The translations under genes and the position numbers were made by a program. The notes under the pieces were generated by a model. That model did no database searches. It was not told the origin of the DNA and saw nothing but the letters and a program-made list of their open reading frames with translations. Positions 50,333-59,573 of a DNA stretch of 64,000 nt are shown in pieces; within the stretch, counting starts at the first letter, position 1; each line of letters opens with the position of its first letter. Source of the stretch: Chrysoperla carnea (Eukaryota; Arthropoda; Insecta; Neuroptera; Chrysopidae); NCBI RefSeq assembly GCF_905475395.1, contig NC_058339.1:36899172-36963171 (forward strand), in the 5' to 3' direction.

Positions 50333-50727
50333 TATCATTTTTACTTTTAAATCTACTGAATTTTTTCTGATGTTAAAAATTTTCCACTCTTTTTATAGTT
50401 GAAATTATCTATATAGCCCTCCCTCTTGCTATAAATAACGCCACTTAAGTCATAAATCTCTATTCTGTCAGGGGGTGGGAATTTAAATAATTATAAATAT
50501 ATCTCACTCTTTAAAGTCATGTTCTCCTGTTATAAAATATTAAAAATATGGACAAAAATGGCTTGTAATAGCTCCGCGATCTTAGCACCTCATGTGCGGA
50601 ATTTCGATTGACCAATTATACCATCTGAAAGGTCAGAAATTGGTCATAAAAGGTCAGTTGGTCTCATTAATTGGTCAGCATCAGAAAATTTTTTATTAAA
50701 GATTAAAGTTTTTCAAGGTCAATTAAT

Positions 50728-51090
50728 AAGTTTAGCACCTCATTCGCAGAAAAAAGATATCGAGCTGAAATTTTTACAGCGTACTCAGGACGTAAAAAGT
50801 GAGGTCAAGTTCGTAAATGAGCATCATAGGTGAATTGGGTCTTGGGTCCGTAGGACCCATCTTGTAAACCGTTAGAGATAGAACAAAAGTTTAAATGTAA
50901 AATTTTTTTTCATAAACATCACTGTTTACTCGTGAGGGCGCCAATTAGGCGGAAATTTTATAATAGGTACTATACTTGATTATCAGTTATGTATGTGTCA
51001 CATGTTTGTATGTGTAATGTGATAAATAAATCAACACTGACTATGCATGGTATTTCAACAATTAACTCAGTCAATTGTTTGTTTTCACTT
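50728..51090 (+). repeat. Family S repeat, 5'-truncated copy inside the palindromic composite
   Basis: Starts abruptly at AAAGATATCGAGCTGAAATT, before which the sequence resembles the composite's own AGCACCTCAT block. It then runs through TAGGACCCATCTTGTAAACC and ACATCACTGTTTACTCGTGA to TCAGTCAATTGTTTGTTTTC. Confidence 0.75.
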
Positions 51091-51815
51091 GTATTATATA
51101 TATTTGTACATATGTCACCTATAAAAAATTTGAATGAATAATAATTTTTTAATGAATAAAATTTTTTAATAAAATTTGAATGAATAATAATGGTTATTTT
51201 ATATAGTAAAAAATCAATTTTCGGGATAACGTTTTCAAATTAATATAAATAAATAAATATCGTTATATATTTTAAATTTTGTTTTATTTTATTCTATCCC
51301 ATTTTTCCTTTCAGAACAAAATTATGAATTAACTAATTAATTTTTTTTTTAGTAAAGGTACAAACAAATTCTTATAAAATATAGGTGAGATAAAGAAGTT
51401 GGATTGTAAATACGTAATATTCTTTTTGGATTTTCATTTTATTTTTGTGTGGTATTTGGTTTGTAAAAAAAAAGTTGATGCAAAAAAATTTTTTTAAGAT
51501 GAAATTAATTATATGGAATTATGTGCAAGTAATTCGTAAATAGTTTTTATGTATTTTGATTTCATTTAAATAAAGTTGAAAACTCAAACCCTGTTTTTAT
51601 TTTATTTTTCCCCATCTCTCTGTAGCTATACAATATTATTTCAGTTAAAAATAGGTGAGTATTTCGAACTTCACGATAGGTAAGTATTTCAAACTTCGTT
51701 TGCCATTTTTTTTTGTAATAATACTACTCAAAATTTTCCGAAAATGAGTTTTACTTTTTGTTATAATTTAAGAAAGTCGAAAATATGAATATAATTATTT
51801 ATTAATACGAATAAC

Positions 51816-51888
51816 AGAGCCCTAATGGTCTAATGGTTAGCGTATCTGACTTCGAATAAATAGTCCCTTGGTTCGAAACTAGGTGAGG
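51816..51888 (+). repeat. tRNA-Arg(TCG)-like pseudogene or SINE head
   Basis: TAATGGTCTAATGGTTAGCG (box A), TCTGACTTCGAATAAATAG (anticodon-arm place, TCG visible) and TTGGTTCGAAACTAGG (box B) follow tRNA spacing, and TCTGACTTCG is typical of tRNA-Arg(TCG). The 3' half of the anticodon stem and the acceptor arm do not pair, so I treat it as a relic inside the palindromic composite. Confidence 0.5.
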
Positions 51889-52899
51889 ACATATATTAAA
51901 AAAAAGTTCGTTAAATCTTTTAAGCAAAATCTGATTTTTATTTTCATTTTTTTTCAAATTTCCACCACAGCATGTTTGCCTAGTAAATGATGAAAAAATT
52001 AGTTTTTTTCGTTCAAAAACTTCAATTTTTTTCACATTTCTACTAGGAGAACATCAAGGACGGACGGAATAAGTAGTACTTGATAGCAAGGTAATTGTTG
52101 TCACCTCGTAAGTCAGAAGGTTAGTGGTCTGCACACCCGTGTTTGGTGAGTGTGACCTCTAGTGGGCAGACCAATAACTTTCTGCCAAAATAAAATTTTA
52201 GACTTTCGGGGTGAAAACACTTACTCACCTTTCTCCTTATCAGGAACTACTAATTCCCACTTATGTTCTCCTAGTACAAATGTTGAAAAAATTGAAATTT
52301 TTTTCGAAATTATATTATTTTTTGAATATAAAATTAAACTGACCAATTATTTATATTAGCTGACCAATAATTATCAGCGAATGCTTCCCGATCGCGCATA
52401 GGTGGAGTTTTTTCAATCTTTAATAAAAAATTTTCTGATGCTGACCAATTAATGAGACCAACTGACCTTTTATGACCAATTTCTGACCTTTCAGATGGTA
52501 TAATTGGTCAATCGAAATTCCGCACATGAGGTGCTAAGATCGCGGAGCTGCTTGTAATGCTAAAATTTGAAATTTGAAATTAATAGGAGAGCATGTCATA
52601 TAGTTTATCTAACTCATATTCTCCTATTACAAAATATTAAAATTAGTATTTATTTATGTATAAATTTTAAAAAATCGCTCGTTAAGACCATAATTTGAAA
52701 TTTTGTAACAGGAGAACATGTTATATATTTTATCCTATTTTTTAATAACATATTCGCCTATTACAAAATATATTTATTTTGCTTGCTTTTTTGTTTGTAC
52801 ATGCTAAAATTTATTCTTAAATGAAATTTTATATGATTTTGTAATAGGAGAACATGTTATTTCACAAAAAAAAAATATGTAAGTTCCACTTTCCTACTT

Positions 52900-53014
52900 A
52901 TGTCATAAATCACTCTTCTGTCAGAGGGTGGGATTAAAAATAACATCAAATATACCCACCCCCTGGAAATTTAAATTCCCACCTCCTGACAGATTCGTGA
53001 TTTATGACATAAGT
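52900..53014. repeat. Small inverted repeat inside the right palindrome arm
   Basis: CTTATGTCATAAATCACTCT with the following TCTGTCAGAGGGTGGGA is mirrored by TCCCACCTCCTGACAGA and TCGTGATTTATGACATAAG, giving arms of about 37 bases and a loop of about 40. The left arm of the composite has only one half of this unit. Confidence 0.6.
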
Positions 53015-53128
53015 AAAACGGGTGTTATTTACAGCAAGAGGGAGGGTTATATATAGATAATTTAAACTATAAAAAGAGTGGAAAATTTTTAACATCAGAA
53101 AATATTCAGTTAATTTAAAAGTAAAATG

Positions 53129-53200
53129 TTAGCCTCACCAGGATATGAACCAGCGTACCTTGGTATCATAGGCAAGTGCTATAACCACACAGCCATACGG
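53129..53200 (-). repeat. tRNA-like (SINE-type) sequence in the right palindrome arm
   Basis: Inverted counterpart of the left-arm copy: on the minus strand CGTATGGCTGTGTGGTTATAG and CTGGTTCATATCCTGG occupy the box A and box B places. Differences from the left copy are scattered point changes. Confidence 0.55.
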
Positions 53201-54547
53201 TTTATTAATGTACATATAATTAAATTAATACTTACCTTTACTAAATAATTAATTAAATGAAAATTTTTTTCTGAAAGAAACAATAGGATAGAAAATTTAA
53301 AAAATAAAACAAAATTTAAAATATATAACGATTTTTATTTATTTATAAAAAAAAAAAAATGTTTTAAGTTTTCATGAAAAATCAAATTGTACATTTTCAT
53401 AAAACAAATTAACAGAGATTCTTCTTTTCTTGCGACGCCCCTGATGCGAACGTTTTATCAACAAAGAAATTTTGATGCATTAATAAATTTGTCTTATATA
53501 ACATTCATATTTTTAATTATTAAATATATTTTTAATATCATTTTATTATTTTATTAGATCTTAAAGCATAATTTATAATATCTGGTTTGTTACTAAGTAA
53601 CATTTTAAATTTTATGTTTTATACCATAACAGCGCGCGGTGAAGAGAATGTTGCGAGAATGTCCTCGCATTTCGAGCACTGCTCGATGAAGATTACATCG
53701 TTAGTTACGAAAACCTAACGCCACATCGATTAAACGTTCCAAACGGTGTACCGAAAAAAAAAATAAACAATACTTTCATTGTAAAAGTCAAAATAATAAA
53801 AAAAATTGTAAATTTAATTCCAAACAACTTCGGTGTTAACCATTTTTAATGTAAAATTAAAAATAAACGAGTTATGCAATAAAACAAAATTCACGACCAC
53901 TTCTTTTCGGATCTAAATCGAAGAATATCGATGCTAGAAAAAAATTGATAATGATTAAAATTGTAGAAAATTTAATTTTTAACAATTTTGGTAATGTCCA
54001 TTTTTCGTCGAACATTGAAAATAAACGAGTTAATCAATTTAAAACAATTCACCCTCTTTTGATCTTATTCGACTGGTGTAATTTATATCATAATTACTGC
54101 TCAAAGGTGAATAAAAATATAAACTAAACATTACACGTGTTTTAAATACTTATTCATCAAAATATTATTTGTTTTTCTATAGATCTTATTTTTTGTTAAA
54201 GATTGCCTAACGATGATTTTTAAAGTGTCATTGGGTCATTCATGATTCAATCAGATAATGTGAATTTTGTTTATAATATATTCGCATGGAAAATTTTTGC
54301 TTGATCCCATTTAAAACATACTCCTGCACGTACAAGTGCAGGTTGCGGGTGGGTAAAAAAACAAAACAAAAATATTACTTGATACTAGCGCCCTGGTTCG
54401 TGTCTCGACTTATTAATACATATTAATTAAAAATATCCTTTAAAATGAAATGCTAAAAACAATAAAATAAAAAGAAAATAGCAATTAAAAAAGGTTGATG
54501 ACCTGCATAAAGTTGATGCCTTTTCGATAAATACTGTCCAGACATTA

Positions 54548-54760
54548 TACAGTGGAACTTGGTTAAGTGCAACCTGGATAAGTGAGAAACCTCCATAAAT
54601 GGAATTCATGCTGAGGTCCCAATACTGAATTACCTCTGTTAGTGGGACCAAACAAACAACTATATCTGGAATTCGTTCTTTCGATTTTATCTTCATAGTT
54701 ACCTCTATATCTGAGACAGCGAGTGAATCTTATATGCATTAACTGTTCTATAACTGAGAA
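54548..54760. mobile_element. Left part of a pogo/Tigger-like MITE
   Basis: TA followed by CAGTGGAACTTGGTTAAGTG, CAACCTGGATAAGTG, then AAACCTCCATAAATGG, the repeated end-motif style of this superfamily. I could not place the right terminus, so the end given is approximate. Confidence 0.5.
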
Positions 54761-55567
54761 TTGAGATATATATAGATTTGATATCGTTTAGTTTGTTTAC
54801 TCACTTATTCTTATTCTATCCGCAAATTCCGTACTTTACTAATTTTGAGCCTCAATGACCTTCAATTTTAGTTTTGATTTGCTATTATACGGATGTTTAT
54901 TTGAAAAATACCGAAACTAAGGCTCAAATCTTTATCAGTACGTGAAAAACTGAAGTTAATATCCGTTTTTTGAAATTGGGAAGACACGCGATGAACTCTG
55001 TATCGAATTTAATGTGCCAAAATATATTCTTTGTATAAATACAATTTGATTCTAACAGATGGCGATGCCTATTGACTGGATTGAGTAAGTATGCAATAGA
55101 TGGCGTTATATTAGAAATACAAACGTTTCATATAAGCTACAATTACTGTTCCCCTTGAATAGTTTACTACAATGTAATATAACAAGAACCCAATGTAATA
55201 TAACAAGAACCTAAGAGACAGCAACGATTGGCCGGGTCTGCTAGTATTATACATATATATAATACATTTTATATTATATATTATGTTATATATGTGTATA
55301 AAATTTATATTGTTATACTATATATATTTTATTTTTATTTATTCATAAAAATATGTATAACAAAACTCTAAAGTTTCTACGTCTTTCCTAATAACAAATA
55401 ATCAAATCGAGTTAACAAAGATAACATAACATCAAGTTTTCATGTTTTATTTATTATTACAAATCCAAACTGTAAAATTTAAAAAAAAAATAAACTCAAA
55501 CACATTTTAAGCATAGCTACTTACTTACAAATCATTGTCGTTGTGGAAAAGTGTATTATACTCTAAT

Positions 55568-55606
55568 TATAAATATTGTCAATCAAAAAACATTTTCTCG
55601 TTCAGT
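55568..55606 (+). promoter_or_regulatory. Candidate core promoter of P450-B
   Basis: TATAAAT at 55568-55574 is followed by the arthropod initiator TTCAGTT, with the A at 55604 about 36 bases from the start of the TATA element. This is slightly long but plausible, and would leave a 5' UTR of only about 12 bases before the ATG at 55616. Confidence 0.4.
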
Positions 55607-55615
55607 TTTATACTG

Positions 55616-57909
55616 ATGGCCGTTCTATTGTTGATATTGTTGAGTGTCTTTATTATTTTGTTAATTATTCGTTCAATTAAGAAACCATATAATTATCCTC
55701 CAGGTATGTGTTAATAATAACCTTTTTTTATGAATATTACTCATTCGAGATATCTAAATTACCCACAATAAACATATGTTAAACTATATAGTTTAATTGT
55801 TGTGAATTTATTATTTAGTTTATAATACAAATTGAATTTTTAGACGAAAACTAATGTTAAAGGCCTTCCCACACCCCTTTACATATTGATAACTACATTA
55901 GAAGGACTACAGACCAATAGAAAATCAATTATAGTTTGCTTTTTTAAATTTAAATAAAATGCCAACAATTGTTTTTTAAATAATAAATAATTTAATAACA
56001 TTAAATGTAGGACCATCATGGCTACCAATTGTTGGATGTCTACCTACATTCAAGAAAAAACTAATGAAGCATGCTGGAGCAATGTATTTGGGTTTACAAG
56101 AATTGGCCGATGAATACAATACAAACATTCTAGGCTTAAAATTAGGCAAAGATCAAATAATCTGCGTTTTTGGCTACGAGCGTGTCAAAGAAGTATTAAC
56201 GAACGATGATTTTACTGGTCGGCCAGATGGCTTTTTTCTTCGTCTTAGAACGTTTGGAATGCGTAAAGGAATAACATTTACTGACGGTCCAGTGTGGCAC
56301 GAACAACGAAGTTTTGTTACGCGACATTTACGTAACGTCGGATTTGGAAAAAAATCAATGGAATTAAAAATAATTAACGAATGTCAAGATTTAATACAGT
56401 TTATAAATGCAAATGGACCAGATATTGATATGGAGGAATTTTTTGCTGCAAGTGTACTAAGTGTATTGTGGGATCTAACGGCAGGCAAAAGTTTAGATCG
56501 AAACGATGATAAATTAAAAGAATTATTAGTTTTACTTAAAAGAAGGTTACGGGTATTTGATGTGAGTGGTGGTTTATTGGGTCAAATGCCTTGGTTACGA
56601 TTTGTTATACCAGAAAAAAGTGGATTTAATCTCATTACGAAGTTGAACGTACAAATGAGAAATTTTTTAATGGTAATTCAAATATTTCAATATAAAGAGA
56701 GGTAGGCCAGCATGTTTACTTTTTAATTATTTGCAACAGATCAAAAATTTGTGTCTTTAGTTAGTCCAATTTGCCGGGTCTCACACACAAAAACGTGGCT
56801 ACCTCAATAAAGATCGAGCTTTTTATTGTTATCTAAAAATTACGCCCATACAAATATCGTCTTGCTGTAAATATTTCCAAAAAATGTACGCTGGCTTTAT
56901 ATCTAAGTCCGATTTGTTTAATGGAGTTTTATGTAACAGGAAACAATTTTGGAACATCATGCAACGTTTACGGGTGACGATAGTGATTTAATTTATGCGT
57001 TTATACAAGAAATGAAAATCCAACAAAAAGAAGGAAAAAATGATTCTATCTTTACAAGTATGTCTCTTAAAATCTCGAAAGAGAAACAAAAATAATTTGT
57101 TATTTTCTGTTTAGATGACCAATTATTAGCAGTAATTTTGGATTTATTTATTGCTGGATCGCACACAACCAACTCTATGAGTGGGTTTTTATTTTATAAT
57201 TTGTTGTGCTATCCTGATATAAAAGTTAAAATATTAAAGGAAATTGATGCTAATATTCCAAAATCTAGAATGCCAGAACTAGCAGATCGTGTGAAGTATG
57301 TTTATATTACGAAGAAATTGCGCTCCAATTATGACTGATTGATTTTCAGACTTCCATATCTTGAAGCATTCATAATGGAAACGAGAAGAATGCAGCCAGT
57401 TGCTGGTATAGCTGGGCCGAGAAGAGTATTACAGGATTACCGAATGGATAAATACAATTTGGAAAAAGTAATTTAATCGAAACTAAACTTAAAAACTTAA
57501 AATTTTTGTAAAAAATTCTTAATTTTTAGGATGTTACAGTATTAATAAGTATTTGGTCCGTACATATGAACAAAGAATATTGGAAAGATCCAGAAGTATT
57601 TCGCCCAGAACGTTTTATTGGAAAAGATGGATTATTTTATCCAAATGAACGTATATTAAATTTTGGTTTAGGTAAAATTCAAATCGATAAAAAAAATTAT
57701 TCGTATAGAATCTGATTTTATTTTTTATAGGTAAAAGACGTTGTCTTGGAGAAGCACTTGGAAAAGATTGTATATTTTTATTTTTCGCTGGTATTTTACA
57801 AAAGTTTGATGTTTTACCAGTTTCGAACATTCCATTACCATTAAAGAGGGCATACGCTGGTATAACAATGACTCCAGACCCATTTAGTATTCGTTTTGTA
57901 AACAGATAA
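55616..57909 (+). CDS. Cytochrome P450, insect CYP2 clan, CYP304-like (P450-B), complete
   Basis: Membrane-anchored heme monooxygenase of 495 residues. Exons: 55616-55703, 56011-56672, 56940-57057, 57115-57295, 57350-57467, 57530-57671, 57731-57909. It has an N-terminal anchor (MAVLLLILLSVFIILLII), the YNYPPGPSWLP hinge, C-helix WHEQRSF, K-helix ETRR, PERF and heme loop FGLGKRRCLGE. The I-helix motif reads AGSHTT: the acidic residue usual before the conserved threonine is histidine. GPRRVL, SIWSVHM and the FGLGKRRCLGEAL ending recall CYP304 from memory; the family is not certain. Exon 1 has exactly the same length (88 bases) and phase as in P450-A, and introns before the I-helix region, before the K-helix and in the heme loop also match, so the two are old duplicates. 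An AATAAA lies 17 bases after the stop. A broken copy of its last two exons follows downstream. Confidence 0.92.
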
Positions 57910-57925
57910 AATATTTTATTCTTGT

Positions 57926-57931
57926 AATAAA
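57926..57931 (+). promoter_or_regulatory. Polyadenylation signal of P450-B
   Basis: AATAAA, 17 bases after the TAA stop; the first hexamer downstream and well placed for a short 3' UTR. Confidence 0.55.
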
Positions 57932-58461
57932 AAAATGTAAATTAAATTTTACAGACTGGCGTAAATTTTTTAATCATACTATACCTAGAACTTTAGTCGA
58001 GCCTGCGACATAAAGGTAATGTGATCATCAAGGGAACGACTATTTTAGAGAAGGCCAAGTTTGGGAAGAACGTTACCGCCACATCCCTCGTGCCTTCTCT
58101 GTAGCAACGCCTTAACCTATAGATAACTATAGAGAATTAGAATAAAATTAATATATTTTCAAACAGTCCTTATTCAGATCCATATTTTTCATATCCAGTA
58201 GTTAACAAAGCAAAATTAATAGTCGGGACCCATTATTCGGAAGATTTGGGCCGCTCTTTGATTTTTACATTTAATTTAATTTTAATTTTTGTTCCTAAAT
58301 AGTCGGGTTTTTTGAATTTTTAAATTTATATTGTTGGTTTGTTGACAAAAAAACATAATTATTGGTTAAATAAGTTATTTTTATTTTAAATATATATTTT
58401 GCAAAGAAAATAAATTTCTGTAAAAATTTGTACACTTATACATTAAATATTTATTTACTAG

Positions 58462-59573
58462 AGTACAACAGTTTTTGCAAGTATTTGGTCCGTGCATATG
58501 GATAAGGAATATTGGAAAAATCCAGAAGTATTTCGCTCTGAACATTTCATTTAAGCGGATGGAAAATTTTATCCAAATGAACGTGTTTTAAATTTGGGTA
58601 TAGGTAAGTAAAAGGAATGAGTAGTGGAAAGTTTTCAGTCGAGTGTAAAAATAATTGAACCACCAAATATTGGGAAATCTGCGGAAAGCAATGTTTTCTA
58701 TTTTTAGGCGAAGTAAATATCTAAATGTAATGATTTTTGGTTTGTACAACCTTAAACAATAAAACAGTCTGATTCAGAGTTTTCCCCGAAAGTTACCAAA
58801 AATTGTTTTTTGAAGATTCCTCTAAATCAGTCAGTTTTTATGTAAAATTTCCACGTAAAATTGTATATATGTTGTATAATTGTAATTAATGCCATCATCG
58901 TTTTGAATCGGATCTTAACATTTAAAACAATAAGATTTCCCAATTCTTAATTATGAAAATAGGTAACAACTTTTACACTTGTGCCACATACCTTCTGATA
59001 CAGAAGTCTCAACTAAATGTTAGCATTGAACATGGCCAAGAATACTTGGAATAGATCCGGATGATGTTTTTGTATATGGTGGTCAATGAACCGGGGTGAG
59101 ATGTGAGCAGAGATGGGTAAAATTTATTCGAATGACGAATAACGAATAAGAATAACAAAATTATTCGTTATCGAATGATTATTCGAATAAATTGCCACGA
59201 ATAATTATTTATTAGAATACCTTATTAGATTTTCTCGAAAAATAATAACTAATGCTGCCAATAAACTATCTCTCTCATATTCATTCTTCACCGACTTCGG
59301 TCTTATCCTCAAACTTAAGAAATATTTTTTAAACGTGATCTAGCAGCTTTTTCCACCACGGATTTTGAGTTTAACTGCGACATAAATTCACTTATGTCGT
59401 TTTTTTATCAGGTAAACAAGGTTTTTTTCAACAATTAATTAAAGATTGTATGTTCTTATTTAGTGTTTTAGACACATTTGATGTATTACCAGTAGATCAA
59501 ATGATAATTAAATCTGGATATCCAGGTATGTCTGTCTCCAGATCCATATAAAGTACGATTCATAAAAAGATAA
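58462..59573 (+). pseudogene. P450 pseudogene: copy of the last two exons of P450-B
   Basis: Two exon relics in the right order. The first, 58462-58603, is 142 bases like exon 6 of P450-B, keeps the splice sites and phase, and reads SIWSVHMDKEYWKNPEVF before an in-frame TAA at 58552-58554; the frame then continues with FYPNERVLNLG. The second, 59412-59573, follows an AG acceptor and matches exon 7, but the segment holding the heme cysteine (KRRCLGEAL in the parent) is replaced by KQGFFQQL. KDCMFLF and FDVLPV are kept, and a frameshift precedes SPDPYKVRFIKR and a stop. The intron is 808 bases against 59 in the parent. I see no copies of exons 1 to 5. Kept introns mean DNA duplication, not retroposition. 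Confidence 0.88.
59116..59260. repeat. Palindrome-rich repeat in the pseudogene intron
   Basis: Repeated ATTCGAATAA, ACGAATAACGAATAA and their complements around a GATGGGTAAAATTTATTCGA start. This looks like an insect MITE fragment and helps explain why this intron is 808 bases long. No clear target-site duplication was found. Confidence 0.45.

Larger units (their letters stand above)
50037..53437. mobile_element. 3.4-kb nested palindromic composite repeat between the two P450 genes
   Basis: Outer arms 50037-50500 and about 52970-53437 are inverted copies: AAGAAAAGAAGAATCTCTGT on the left matches ACAGAGATTCTTCTTTTCTT on the right, and the similarity continues through tRNA-like sequences and a CCCTCCCTCTTGCT block. 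Inner arms 50571-50707 and 52415-52550 are near-perfect inverted copies starting CTCCGCGATCTTAGCACCTC. Only the right arm carries a further 350 bases, built from motifs like TGTTCTCCTATTACAAAAT in both orientations. The centre holds a family S repeat, a partial direct copy of the arm (51231-51360), a tRNA-Arg-like sequence and a small inverted pair (52028-52047 with 52263-52281). No transposase or reverse transcriptase is encoded. It could be a foldback transposon or repeated insertion of one SINE-bearing element in both orientations. Confidence 0.7.
53438..55615. other. Intergenic DNA between the palindromic composite and P450-B
   Basis: AT-rich. A GC-richer patch at 53631-53750 (AGCGCGCGGTGAAGAGAATG, CATTTCGAGCACTGCTCGAT) stands out without a recognised product. 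The MITE fragment at 54548 is listed separately. A repeat at about 55065-55240 ends in CGATTGGCCGGGTCTGCTAG, a frequent insect repeat terminus, and contains a 21-base duplication (CAATGTAATATAACAAGAAC twice). TA-rich DNA at 55245-55330 follows. Confidence 0.5.

Noticed and set aside
51816..51888. Functional tRNA-Arg(TCG) gene
   Set aside because: Box A and B are recognisable, but the acceptor stem and the 3' half of the anticodon stem do not pair.
58462..58603. Possible alternative terminal exon for P450-B
   Set aside because: It has an in-frame stop and the following exon lacks the heme cysteine, so any product would be inactive. Pseudogene is the simpler reading, though transcripts could test it.
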